Shown here one piece after another: positions 1 to 9,929 of a DNA stretch of 64,000 nt. The DNA is from an uncultured Clostridia bacterium (lineage in GTDB: Bacteria > Bacillota > Clostridia > TANB77 > CAG-508). The DNA lies in assembly GCA_948976265.1 (NCBI GenBank), contig CARFUA010000002.1, positions 165,165 through 229,164 on the forward strand, written 5' to 3'. Positions within the stretch are counted from its first letter, which is position 1. Every line of letters starts with the position of its first letter. The position numbers were made by a program, and so were the translations under genes. The notes under the pieces were generated by a model. It made no database searches, was not told where the DNA came from, and saw only the letters and a list, made by a program, of their open reading frames with translations.

Positions 1-1288
1 ATCTGAATTTAACTTTTGAAAATTCCAAAGACTCTGATTGTTTTCTCCTCCTGCTGGAATACTTGGACATGTAACATAAAAAACATCTCGATATCGTTCT
101 GCAACATCCGTCATTGTAACAGGTCTTACTGATGTAATTTTAGAAGCAAGCTCGTCTTCACTGCGGAAAACAGAGCCTGTTACTTCATCACCTGGAGCTT
201 TTCCAGCAATATTAATAAAATAGCCTCTATTGTTCACCGCACTACCATAATTTATTCCTGAAAATATTACATCTTCAAAATTGTAATATAAGCCAATCGC
301 CATTTTGGCTGAAACATGACCAAAAGAATTTGGATAAACCGTAAATGTTTGGGAATATAAATTATATTGTGCATTATTCGCAGCCCATTTCCCAATGCTT
401 CCACCACTTAATAAATTCCCATTTTCATCATAAGCTTTATCACTTTCTGGAACATTTGAAACAAATGTGTCTCTTTTAAAATTTATGCCCGCAGGTAGAC
501 CTGTACTAATTAAAGAAATATCATATTTTGATGAATCGGATTCCCAAGGTGTCACATTCAGAATTCTCCAACCATTGTAAGCATTATAGGTAAACGAAGT
601 TTCCAGCACATCTGTATAACTGACATCATATTTTGCAAACCCTCCCTTTAATTCTGCTTCTGTATATTCTTTTACGACAGTCACCTCACAACTTGCTTCA
701 TATTTTCCACATTTTGCTGTTATCTTTGTTGTTCCTGCCCCTACACCCAGCACAGTTATTGTTTTACCTGTTCCTGTTATTTGTATTACTTTTCCTTCTG
801 TATCTTCTGTCTGCCAAATAATCTCATCTGATAATTCTTCTAATAATTCCAATGTGATTTCTTTTTCCTCTTCCATCCCCAAACTTATTTTCGATATTAA
901 CGAAATGCCTGTTAATTCTGTTATTTCGAAATTTAAGTTAATTAGAAACATTTTGGTAACTTCTTGTTTTTTCATTTTTATCTTTTTACCTGTAACAGAA
1001 GCATCTTCTATGATTTCACCATTGTATTCTTGTAATTTTTCACTAACCCATTGTTCAGTTATATGCTCAATTGTTGCTTTTCCCTCTTTTTCTAATTGCA
1101 AATCTCCGTATTGCTAACATCAAATGTTCCTTCATTTCCCCCACAATTTGCACAGTTCTTGCCTCAGTTGCTCTTTTTAAAACTCCCTTTTCTCCAGCTA
1201 TAAAGCTAAAACTCACTCCTGCCAAAATTAGTAAAACTATAATTGTAATAACAAGTGCAATAAGCGTAATTCCTCCGCATTTTTTCAT
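1..1288 (-). CDS. Pilin-like surface protein with Ig-like domain, +1 frameshift at CGG, 3' end off window
   Basis: The N-terminus is a short basic stretch, KGG/GIT and a long hydrophobic helix (ITLIALVITIIVLLILAG), the pilin-like anchor common in Clostridia surface proteins. Frame 1 (1288-1109) gives 60 residues ending in LAI, then reads CGG (C at 1108) and stops 12 codons later. Dropping that C gives AIGDLQLEKEGKA and an open frame to the left edge, at least 428 residues in all. The distal part has an Ig-like (BIG2-type) stretch with GTTKITAKCGKYEASCEVTV and then a domain shared in style with the other pilin-like proteins (NGWRILNV). A good ribosome site (GGAGAAAATAAA) precedes ATG 1288. Two terminator-like hairpins separate it from the tiny ORF upstream. 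Role unknown, presumably secreted or cell-surface. The frameshift could be a pseudogene lesion, but it matches six others in the window. Confidence 0.75.
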
Positions 1289-1407
1289 TTTATTTTCTCC
1301 TTTCTTATTTTTGTGAACTCTTCTTTTTTCATGGTTGTAAGCCTACCTAAAATCTATTTTATGGCAGATTTACACAAGAAATAGTCATTTATGATGATTG
1401 AAATGCC

Positions 1408-1446
1408 AAAAAGGATGCACTATAAACATAGTTCATCCCTCCTTTT
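1408..1446 (-). terminator. Strong hairpin upstream of the pilin-like gene
   Basis: On the minus strand GGATG-A-ACTAT, loop GTTT, ATAGT-G-CATCC is followed by TTTTT. The stem has ten pairs interrupted by one mismatch. It lies between the tiny ORF at 1476-1574 and the pilin-like gene starting at 1288, so it would end or attenuate transcription entering that gene. Confidence 0.6.
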
Positions 1447-1453
1447 TTCTTGA

Positions 1454-1472
1454 CAAAAAAACGCTTTCGCGT
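1454..1472 (-). terminator. Small GNRA-type terminator
   Basis: ACGC-GAAA-GCGT followed by seven T on the minus strand, a few bases after the stop codon of the tiny ORF 1476-1574. It is short but has the classic stem, tetraloop and T-run form. Confidence 0.6.
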
Positions 1473-1475
1473 GAC

Positions 1476-1574
<99 letters not shown>

Positions 1575-1603
1575 CTTTTGTATTTCCTTTCCTTGTTAGT
1601 TTT

Positions 1604-1632
1604 ATTATAACTAATATTTATACTTTTAGCAA
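1604..1632 (-). promoter_or_regulatory. Sigma-A promoter of tiny ORF 1
   Basis: TTGCTA (1632-1627), 17-bp spacer, TATAAT (1609-1604) on the minus strand, about 30 bases before the ATG. Confidence 0.75.
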
Positions 1633-1661
1633 GAGAAAAATAAAAATAATTGTCCACAAAA

Positions 1662-1692
1662 AAAATAGATAGCAACCGCTACCTATTTTTCT
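1662..1692 (-). terminator. Terminator of the M23 peptidase gene
   Basis: ATAGGTAGC, loop GGTT, GCTATCTAT followed by a T-run on the minus strand, immediately after the stop codon at 1694. Confidence 0.75.
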
Positions 1693-1693
1693 T

Positions 1694-2725
1694 TTAATAC
1701 ACATAATTTTCAGGATTTAAAGTTGTTCCATTTTGTCGAATTTCCAAATGCAAATGTGGTCCTGTCGAATTTCCTGTCGAACCAACCGTTGATATAACTG
1801 TATTTTTCTCTACTCTTTGCCCTACTTTTGCATATAATTCATTGCAATGCGCATAATAGGATTCAATCCCATTTCCATGGCTTATAATAATTAAATTTCC
1901 ATAGCTACCTTTTCGCCCTGAAAATGTAACGGTTCCTCCTGCAATTGGTGTAATCGGTGTTCCTAATGAAGTAGCAATATCCAATCCTGTATGACTACTT
2001 GAACGTCTTGCACTTCGGCTTCCATATCGAGAAGTAATTCTTCCACTCACTGGTCTTGCCAAACTCATTCCTGCAATTGTTCCAACATTCGTTACCGTCT
2101 TATTCGAGATAATTTTCTTTTTAGCTTCCTCTTCTTGACGTTTTCGTTCTGCTTCCTTTAATTCATTATACTCTGTAACTTTGGCAATTTTTATGTTATT
2201 TAATACTTCCGATGCTTCTTCTTGAGATGGAAGTTTCAAATCAGTCGTATATTGCTCAATAATTCCTACATTCAACTCAATGTTTTCATCCACATCAGCT
2301 TTCATGACATCAACCATATTTTTAGCTTGTTCTTCTGTGGAAACCGTTGTTTGAACATTGCCATCTACCGTTAAAGCATACATTCTATAAGTTGTTATTG
2401 TAGCATCTTGAATTGCCAATTGCACTTGTTTTTCTGGTAATTCTTTTTTTCTATTTACTAATTTCAATTGATACTCTGGAAAAGCAGTTTGTTCCTTAAA
2501 AGCAATATTTCCAGTCGTATCTTCCATAAAATTTTTAATTTTTAATTCTAACTTTTCTTTATCCTTCACATAACCCAATTCTTCCCCTGACAACGTAACC
2601 GCATACGCAGGTTTATATTTTATCAGCACAACTCCTAGGATTATGAGTGCTCCAATCGTTGTTGTTTTTAGGGCTTTTGCAACTTCTTTTGTGTAAAATT
2701 TCACCCATCTTAATAAAATAAACAT
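1694..2725 (-). CDS. M23 (LytM-type) zinc metallopeptidase, membrane-anchored
   Basis: This 343-residue protein has an N-terminal hydrophobic segment (about residues 20-43), a middle region with a charged coiled stretch rich in E, K and R near 200-220, and a C-terminal LytM domain. The zinc and catalytic motifs HTGLD (H245, D249) and HLH (324-326) are intact, so it should cleave peptidoglycan cross-links outside the membrane. Family members act in wall remodelling or sporulation (SpoIIQ- or NlpD-like); which one is not clear. It is a single gene with its own terminator. Its frame contains no CGG codon. Confidence 0.85.
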   Translation of the reverse strand: MFILLRWVKFYTKEVAKALKTTTIGALIILGVVLIKYKPAYAVTLSGEELGYVKDKEKLELKIKNFMEDTTGNIAFKEQTAFPEYQLKLVNRKKELPEKQVQLAIQDATITTYRMYALTVDGNVQTTVSTEEQAKNMVDVMKADVDENIELNVGIIEQYTTDLKLPSQEEASEVLNNIKIAKVTEYNELKEAERKRQEEEAKKKIISNKTVTNVGTIAGMSLARPVSGRITSRYGSRSARRSSSHTGLDIATSLGTPITPIAGGTVTFSGRKGSYGNLIIISHGNGIESYYAHCNELYAKVGQRVEKNTVISTVGSTGNSTGPHLHLEIRQNGTTLNPENYVY

Positions 2726-2968
2726 TCACTTCCTTTTCTATCGTTTTTGGCTATATAGATTTTCCCTCTACATGCCTTTTATTTTTCTGCAACATAAACA
2801 TTATTATATCATTTTTCGACATGTTTTGCAACACATCTTTTATGGTATAAAACTATTTTTTGATTTTTTTTGTAAATTTATACATTATTGGAATTGTTTT
2901 TTTTTACCATTTCTATTTTCATCTCGTTTTTTCTCTGTTTTTCTCGTTTTTTCATAACATATCATTTT

Positions 2969-5900
2969 TTAATTCAATTTCATTGACAACAATTTACTAA
3001 TTCCTTTTTCTTCCATCGTAATTCCATAAACTGTATTAGCTACTTCCATGGTACCTTTTCGATGCGTTATAACTAAAAATTGTGTATCTGCACAGAATTT
3101 TTTCAAATATTCTGCAAATCGGTAAACATTGACATCATCCAGTGCTGCTTCAATTTCGTCCAACACACAAAATGGTGCTGGATTGATTTTTAAAATGGCA
3201 AACAATAACGCAATTGCCGTAAAAGCTCTTTCGCCTCCTGATAATAACGTCATATTTTGAAGTTTCTTTCCTGGTGGTTGAACCTCAATTTCTATGCCAG
3301 ATTCCAAAATATTTTCTTCATCTGCCAAAATCAATTCTGCTTTTCCGCCACCAAATAACTCTTGAAATACTTCGCCAAAATTTTGATTAATAATTTTAAA
3401 TTGTTCTGTGAATTGCTTTTTCATGGTTTCTGTCATTTCTTCAATCACTTTTCTTAATTTTGCCATAGAATCTTCTAAGTCTAACCTTTGTTCACTTAGA
3501 AAATCATAGCGTTCTTTCACTTCTTGATAACGTTTAATCGAATCAATATCCACACTTCCTAAATCACGAATTTCACTTCTTAGCCTATTCACTTGTTTTT
3601 GTACTTCTATAGGATTTTCAATTTTTGGTACATCGCCTATATTATTAGGCGTTAATTCGTATTCTTCCCACATTTTATTCACAATTTCATTTTGCTCAAA
3701 ATCCAATTTTGATTTCTTGATTTCTAACTTTGAAATTTGATTTTTAATTTCTTCGACTTTTTTATTTTGGTCTTCAATTTCCTCTTCAAGTTTCTTTAAT
3801 TTCTCATTTTTTGTAACTCTTTCTTGTTTCAAACTTTCTACTTTTTCTGATGATTTCTCCACTTCTTTATCTAAATCAATTATTTTTTGATTTAATTCTT
3901 GAATTTTTGTTTCTAGTTGTTCATTTTCTATTAAAACTTTTTCCATAGATTCTTTTTTATTACTTATCGCTTGTGTATTATTTTCTATTTCTTGGTTAAT
4001 TCTTTCCATAATTTCATTCAACGAAGCTTCTCCTTCATCAAATGACGAGACTGAAATTTTTAAATTGGTAATATTAAAATTCAAATCATCTATATATTTT
4101 TGATTTTCTTGATTCACTTCTACAAATTGATTTATCACTTCATTTAATTCTTTATTTTCCTGTTCTATTGTATTCACTTGTGAAGAAAATTGTTCTTGTT
4201 TTGCTAAATTTTCTTGTTTTTCTTGTTTTGTATTTTCCAAATCTTCACGTAATTTAGCAAGTTTGCTATCAAATTTTAGAATTTCTTGTTCGAGTGTATC
4301 CATTTTCTGTTTTTCGGTTGCATATAAAATTTCTGCTTCTTGTAATTTCTTTTGCTTTTCATCAAAGATAAGCAAAATATCTTTGATGCTATTTTCGTAA
4401 GTTTCCTTTTCAGTTTCTAATTGTTTCATTTGCTCATTTAAGTCTTTTAATTCTTTTTCTAATTTTTTGATTTCATTTTCTCTTCCTAAAATACTAACTG
4501 TTTTTTGCGCAACCGAACCACCTGAAATCATACCATGTGGATTAATAATATCGCCACTAATTGTCACAATTTTAAAAGCATATTTATTTTTCTTAGCAAG
4601 AGCAATTGCAGAATCCATGTCTTCTACTAAAACCGTTCTGCCAAGTAAATTTTGAATAATTCCTTCATATTTTTTGTCATATTCCACTAAATCTGAAGCA
4701 GTTCCTATGTATCCTTTGATTCCACTTGCAATAATGGTACTCAATTTTTGTCCTTTCACAGAACTAATTGGCAAAAAAGAGGCTCTTCCCATATTATGTT
4801 CTTTTAAGTAATTCACTAGCTTTTTGGCTTCTTCTTCTGTATCCGTGACAATATTTTGAAGGCTGGCACCTAAGGTCATTTCCATCGCTGTTTGGTATTT
4901 TTCTTCTACGGAAATCAAATTTGCCACGATTCCATGAACCCCTTTTCCAAGATAATTGTCCTTTTCAATAGCATTCATTAAATTTTTAACACTTTTGTGA
5001 TACCCTTCTTTTTCCTTTTCCGTTTCCACCAAAAACTTGAATCGTGTTTCTTTCATACGATATTCTGCCTGAACTTGATTGATTTTATCGTCAAATTCCT
5101 TCAGCTTTACAGACGATTCTTCTTTTTTATGTTTCATCTGCTCTAATTCATTTGATAAATCATTTTTTTGTTTTTCGACTTCATAAAATTCTTTAGCCAA
5201 ATCCTCTTTATTCGAACGTGAGCCATCTAAATCAGAAATTGTATCTTGTATTTGATTTTTCAAATGATTTTCTTGTTTTTCCAAATTCTCAAAATTAGCT
5301 TTTTGTGTGCTTTGCTCATTCAAAATTTCATATTTTTGGTCAGTATTTTCTTCGACTTTTTTCTTTTTGGCTTCGATTTCCATTGCTTTTTCAGACAAAG
5401 TTTGGCTATATTTTGCCAATTCTTCTTCTTTTTCTTTTAGCTCTTTTTCGTATTTTTCTTTGTTATTTAGCATATCGCTTCTGCGTTCTAATTTTTGCGA
5501 TTTTTCATCTTCTAATTCGGTATTTCTTTTTTCTAGATTTTCTATATCGGTTTGATAAGTTGTTCGATTGCTTAAATTATTCGAAATTCTTTCTTTACTA
5601 ATGCCAATTTCACTATTGATTTGTTCCTTTTTTTGAGAAACTTCAAATCCCAAATTTTGAACCTCTTCGATTTCTTCAATCAACTTATCAATCGTTTCCT
5701 TTAAAGTTTCTTTTTCCGTTTGAATTTGATTTGCCTTTTCCTCTTCTCTGACTTTTTGTGTTTCGAAAATATCGCTATTTTCTTCAATTTCTTTTATCTT
5801 CGCCTTAAAATCCTCTATTTTATGCACAAACAAACCAATTTCAATATTTTTCAATTCATCCCTCAAATGCAAAAATTTCTTTGCCTTCTCTGACTGCGTT

Positions 5901-6518
5901 TTCAAAGGATTCATATTACTTTCTAACTCAGAAATAATATCATTTACACGAAGCAAATTCAACTTTGTATTTTCCAACTTTTTTTCCGATTCCACTTTTC
6001 TCGTTCGATATTTTACAATCCCAGCCGCCTCTTCAAAAATATGTCTTCTGTCTTCTGATTTATTGCTCAAAATTTCGTCAATTTTACCTTGCCCAATAAT
6101 CGAATAACCATCTTTTCCAATTCCTGTATCCATAAACAATTCTTGTACATCCTTCAAGCGACACGCTGTCTTATTAATAAAATAGCCAGATTCTCCACTT
6201 CGATAAATTCTTCTTGTCACCGTCACTTCACTATATTCAATTGGCAATTTTCCATCTGAATTATCAAAAACCAAAGAAGCTTCTGCATAACCGAAGCGAT
6301 TTTCGATTCTGCGTTCCCGCAAAAATAATATCCTCCGATTTTGAACCACGCAAAGATTTCATACTTTGCTCTCCCAAAATCCAACGAATACAATCTGATA
6401 TATTACTTTTTCCCGAACCATTTGGACCAATTACGGTCGTAATTCCAGTTTTAAAATCCAACACGGTTTTATCCGCAAATGATTTGAATCCATACATTTC
6501 TAAGTTTTTTAAATACAT
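2969..6518 (-). CDS. smc: Chromosome segregation ATPase SMC, +1 frameshift at CGG
   Basis: SMC forms the condensin ring with ScpA and ScpB. The first frame (6518-6294) carries Walker A GPNGSGKSN and ends RKSL; it then meets CGG (C at 6293) and stops about 10 codons later. Omitting that C gives RKSLGYAEASLVFDN, exactly the conserved continuation, and the rest runs to 2969. The joined product is 1,182 residues, the normal SMC length. It has long coiled coils, a hinge near the middle (GVHGIVANLI; GGSVAQ), signature LSGGERAFTAIA and Walker B CVLDEIEAALDD. The CGG is the only in-frame CGG in the gene. Loss of SMC is severe in most bacteria, so a true null is unlikely and recoding is favoured. scpB at 55087 carries the same lesion. 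Confidence 0.93.
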
Positions 6519-6604
6519 TTTATTTTCCTCTTTTTGTTTTTTGCTTTTTCATTTTATCTTAATTTTAAAAAATAAGCAAGTATTTTTTCATCTCAAAGAA
6601 TCAA

Positions 6605-6641
6605 AAAAATCTGATTTGAAGTATTTCAAAATCAGATTTTT
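6605..6641. terminator. Terminator between the HD phosphohydrolase gene and smc
   Basis: AAAATCTGATTT and AAATCAGATTTT form a long stem with a short loop, followed by a T-run on the plus strand and an A-run before it. On the minus strand it follows the stop codon at 6650. Confidence 0.75.
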
Positions 6642-6649
6642 TAACACCA

Positions 6650-8338
6650 TTATTCTTCTCCAAGACTTCTTCCTTTTCTTGCTAAACTTTGTTCAGCAGA
6701 AATTTTATCCCATTGACCATGTGTCATATATTCTTTCTCTAAATCAATGTCTTTATATTTTCTAGTTAAACTTTGCTCTTGTTCTTCGCTTACTTTTCCT
6801 GTCGATTTTAATAAATCCATAAATTCTGTATCACTTAAATTCGCTAAATATTTTGCGCCAAATTCACAAGCCATGCTTTCTTTCATATCAGGATATAATT
6901 TGGGAACTGAATTCGCCATTTGAAATGCTTTCATCTGCTCATAATCAGAATCTTCTAATTGATATCCTCTCGCTTTCATTTTTACGATTTGCTCTCTATA
7001 AACTTTGGCAAAAAATCGAATTCTACGAGCTCTTTTCTCCTGTCCTTGTGCAAATCCAACCACTTCATTTTTCTTGGCTACTTCTAAACTTTCTTCTAGC
7101 TCTTCTTCTATTGCTTCTTTCTGAGCCTCTTTTACCATATTCTTAGTCCATTCAAAATCCTTTGAGCTAGTTCTGGCAATATATTTTACAAAATTAAAAT
7201 AGGGTGTATCTCTATATTTTTCTTCCAATTCTGCACTTAATCTCATGTCTTCCTCTGCCCCATTTAAACATCTCAATATTTTCTCTTTCAAAATAATTTC
7301 TTTACATTCATGCATTAATTCTTCCAAAGCTTTTGGATATGTTTCATGATCTTCTTCCATTAAAACATACTTAACCACTTTTTCATTATTAATATCTCTC
7401 AATTTATGCATACGTTCTGACATTTTTTCAGACATAGCAATTTTTTCCTTTGTACTATTTTGAATTACATCCTTTGCAAAAATTAATTGTAAACGATGAG
7501 CAAGTGGATTATATTTTTGTTTGGTAACAGCGTTATTTACAAATCGAACCGCTTCTTCTGCTGTCATTGTTCCATCGCTGGTTAAAATAGGAACTAATAC
7601 ATCTATATATTCCTCATCTAATCGGTCAATCATGCCTTCTCTTAAACCATCTATCATGTCAAATGGAATGTAAACCATTTTATCCGCTAATCGCATCAAG
7701 CTTGCTTCAGCTGTTCCAGGAATCAAGCTTCTATCGTATCCTTCCTTTGTATGACATTTCAACAATTCTTGCTTAGAATCCTCTTTTGTTTTTTCGAAAT
7801 TTGGTATATAAGTTGAATCCGAAAGTTCGCCGTTATGTGAATTAATTCCATCAAAAATAATCCATAAATCTTCGCAAACATTCTCAATATCTTCCTGATT
7901 TTCTCCACCATAAAATTGATAAAGAGCATCTCGGATTTCCTTTTCTACATCATGTGTATACAATAAATCTCTAACACCAATACTATTATGGACATAACAT
8001 CCCAAACCCAAGTTTTTCTTAATTTCAGAAAGCCACCATTCTCCACTGTGCCCCAAAAAAGTATGACCAATATCATGATATCTTGCCATTAATTTTACAA
8101 CTGGTACATTTAAACCAATTCCTTCTGCCATCAAACCAGCTATATTTTCTAAATTTTCAGAATGTGTTTTTCGATTTGTTGACTCAGGATTTGATTTTCG
8201 AAAACTTTTAATCATCATCGTTTCATCTGTACTTTTTCGGCTATAATCGTTCAAAACCAAATTGATGACACTAGCATATTTGCTTAATCTTTTCATTGAA
8301 TTTTGCTTTTGTTCATACATCGTTTTTTTATTTTCCAT
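6650..8338 (-). CDS. HD-domain phosphohydrolase, dGTPase-like
   Basis: The 562-residue protein carries the HD-superfamily metal site: H in RKTHSENL, then the paired HD in ARYHDIGHTFLGHSGE (about residues 85-100), and a later HNGELSD and LMRLADKMVY, as in bacterial deoxyguanosinetriphosphate triphosphohydrolases. These remove triphosphate from dNTPs. The second half (about 300-560) is a charged, mostly helical extension I do not recognise. It is longer than a typical dGTPase (about 450-500), so the substrate is uncertain. Monocistronic, with a terminator on the 3' side and an A/T-rich promoter region on the 5' side. Confidence 0.7.
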   Translation of the reverse strand: MENKKTMYEQKQNSMKRLSKYASVINLVLNDYSRKSTDETMMIKSFRKSNPESTNRKTHSENLENIAGLMAEGIGLNVPVVKLMARYHDIGHTFLGHSGEWWLSEIKKNLGLGCYVHNSIGVRDLLYTHDVEKEIRDALYQFYGGENQEDIENVCEDLWIIFDGINSHNGELSDSTYIPNFEKTKEDSKQELLKCHTKEGYDRSLIPGTAEASLMRLADKMVYIPFDMIDGLREGMIDRLDEEYIDVLVPILTSDGTMTAEEAVRFVNNAVTKQKYNPLAHRLQLIFAKDVIQNSTKEKIAMSEKMSERMHKLRDINNEKVVKYVLMEEDHETYPKALEELMHECKEIILKEKILRCLNGAEEDMRLSAELEEKYRDTPYFNFVKYIARTSSKDFEWTKNMVKEAQKEAIEEELEESLEVAKKNEVVGFAQGQEKRARRIRFFAKVYREQIVKMKARGYQLEDSDYEQMKAFQMANSVPKLYPDMKESMACEFGAKYLANLSDTEFMDLLKSTGKVSEEQEQSLTRKYKDIDLEKEYMTHGQWDKISAEQSLARKGRSLGEE

Positions 8339-8432
8339 TTTATATTCCCTTTCAAAATCAATAAAAGTGATTAAATTATATCATATTTTACATAAAATGT
8401 AAATAGTTTTTTACTCAAAAACTTAAAAAGAC

Positions 8433-8460
8433 TTGACTTTCATTTTTAACATGTTATAAT
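8433..8460 (+). promoter_or_regulatory. Promoter for the small-ORF unit at 8558-8715
   Basis: TTGACT, 16-bp spacer, TATAAT on the plus strand. An A/T-rich leader of about 85 bases follows. It ends in TGCGCA-AAGGAGGTGAT-TGCGCA, an extended perfect ribosome site flanked by an inverted hexamer that could pair and mask it. Confidence 0.6.
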
Positions 8461-8557
8461 AAAAAAAATTAATTTCTTAAATGTTTTTAAATTCTTAAAA
8501 ACATTTTTCCAAAAAAAATTTCTAATAAACTTCTTTCTGCGCAAGGAGGTGATGATT

Positions 8558-8647
8558 TTGTGCGCAAATTTTGTACGGAAAGGAATGATTTCTAGATGGC
8601 TAATTCTAGTAAGAAACCTGATAAAACATCTGAAAAACAAAAGATGA
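8558..8647 (+). CDS. Possible leader ORF (29 codons) containing an in-frame CGG
   Basis: A TTG start lies 8 bases after GGAGG; ATG 8552 in the same frame is too close to the ribosome site. The frame reads through GTA CGG AAA (C at 8576), the same context as the frameshift in the PfkB gene 530 bp away. Without a shift it runs 29 codons to TGA 8645. With a +1 shift it ends at TGA 8586, eight bases before ATG 8596 of the next small ORF. A GTG at 8560 in a third frame instead ends TAG directly abutting that ATG. Which frame is used is unknown. Confidence 0.3.
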   Translation: MCANFVRKGMISRWLILVRNLIKHLKNKR

Positions 8648-8715
8648 AACTTGAAATACATAAGCTCGTTCTTGAAATTATTAAATTAATCATAGAAATT
8701 TTACATCATAAATGA
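8596..8715 (+). CDS. Small lysine-rich amphipathic protein (39 aa)
   Basis: The ORF begins MANSSKKPDKTSEKQK and ends in a hydrophobic/charged helix (LEIHKLVLEIIKLIIEILHHK region). A promoter precedes it and a strong terminator follows, so it is very likely transcribed. Its start sits just after two short upstream ORFs, suggesting translational coupling. The helix resembles membrane-active peptides in general character, but I do not recognise a family. Confidence 0.5.
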   Translation: MANSSKKPDKTSEKQKMKLEIHKLVLEIIKLIIEILHHK

Positions 8716-8725
8716 TGACATCATG

Positions 8726-8760
8726 AAAAAACCAGTAGTGGGCATACTACTGGTTTTTTC
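8726..8760 (+). terminator. Terminator of the small-ORF unit
   Basis: AAACCAGTAGT, loop GGGC, ATACTACTGGTTTTTT on the plus strand, 10 bases after the stop codon at 8715. Confidence 0.85.
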
Positions 8761-8886
8761 TGACTAATTTTAGTAAGATTTTCATTAAGTGTTTTCATAT
8801 TCACTTAAATTATATTTATATTATACTGTTTTTTTCTGACTTTGTCAATTGCTTTACTCAATTTCTTCCTCTCCTTTCAAAAAAAC

Positions 8887-8915
8887 TTGCAAAATTCTAC
8901 AAAATCCGATATAAT
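8887..8915 (+). promoter_or_regulatory. Promoter of the PfkB-family kinase gene
   Basis: TTGCAA, 17-bp spacer, TATAAT, followed 15 bases later by AAAAAAGGAG and ATG 8944. Confidence 0.7.
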
Positions 8916-8943
8916 AATAGTATTCTAAAAAAGGAGAAAAACA

Positions 8944-9856
8944 ATGTCGCAACAAAATATTTTTGTTTCACATGGAGATATTATATTAGATAATATCTAT
9001 GATGAAAATCTAAATTTAATCAAACAAGACGGCGGTGGCTGTAACTGGAACGACCTTTACAATCTAGCTCAAATGGGCGAAACCTGCTATGCCATTGGCT
9101 CTGTACGGAAACGATAAAGAAGGTCAAATTGCCTTAAATTCTTTAAAAAAATCTGGTACCAATATCGAACATATTATTTTCGAGGAAAAACCAACCAACA
9201 TTATGAACATTATTATCCCTAATTCTAAATTAGAAGACAATTCCGTGCTTCATTCCTGGTACAATCCAATTACTCTCGAATATACTATGAATTTTTCCAA
9301 CAATCTACCAGTTACTGTACCAGAAGAACTCAACGATAAAATGCTTTATATCATTTTAGATAAATTTTTACCAGTCAATCTCGAATTTATTAGAAATATT
9401 AAAACACCTAAAAAAATTTGTTTAGATATTGGTCATATTCGCTTTTTCGAACATTTTACAAACCAATACTTGTCCCAATTCTTAACATTAGCCAATTTCG
9501 TGCAAATCAATGATAACGTAACTGAACTTCTTTTCGAACGATTACAGGTAAAAAATGAGCAAGAACTTTTCGAAAAATATCCTTTAGATTTACTCATTTC
9601 CACTAAAGGAAAAAAAGGTGCACTTTTCGTATTTAGCGAAAACGGCACAACCAAAACGTTAGATTTAGCACCACAAATCATTGTCCAAGCAACCGATACT
9701 TCTGGCGCTGGAGATGCTTTCTTTTCCACTGTTTTAAGAGAATATGCTTACACAACTGAAATCAACTCTTCGTGGATTCAATCCACCTTTGAACTAGCTA
9801 ACCAATCCTCTCGTGAAATCATCACTCAACTTGGTAGCCGAATGCAAAAGCAATAG
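8944..9856 (+). CDS. PfkB-family carbohydrate kinase, +1 frameshift at CGG
   Basis: The first frame (8944-9105) gives 54 residues with the N-terminal PfkB sugar-binding pattern (GGGCNWNDLYNLAQMG), ending IGSV. It then meets CGG (C at 9106) and stops two codons later. Dropping the C gives SVGNDKEGQIAL, the family's conserved V-G-x-D-x-x-G, and continues to the signature DTSGAGDAFFSTVL with the catalytic Asp near the end. The joined product is 303 residues, normal for fructokinase or ribokinase-like enzymes. The substrate is not predictable; fructoselysine or fructokinase-like are possible. No other in-frame CGG occurs. The start is supported by a good ribosome site and promoter. Confidence 0.88.
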
Positions 9857-9905
9857 CACACTTTTGTGAAAAATAAGTGGAAAACTTGTGAATATTATGT
9901 AAACT

Positions 9906-9929
9906 AAAAGAGCGTTAACGCTCTTTTTT
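9906..9929. terminator. Bidirectional terminator between the kinase and hsp20
   Basis: AAAAGAGCG, loop TTAA, CGCTCTTTTTT lies between two convergent genes and can serve both. Confidence 0.85.

Noticed and set aside
5246..5601. Several plus-strand ORFs of 60-100 residues inside smc
   Set aside because: Phe-rich antisense shadows of the SMC coiled coil with no ribosome sites.
8446..8661. 71-residue minus-strand ORF
   Set aside because: It lies antisense to the promoter and small ORFs of the plus strand, has no ribosome site and is rich in Phe/Ile/Arg as expected from A/T-rich antisense.
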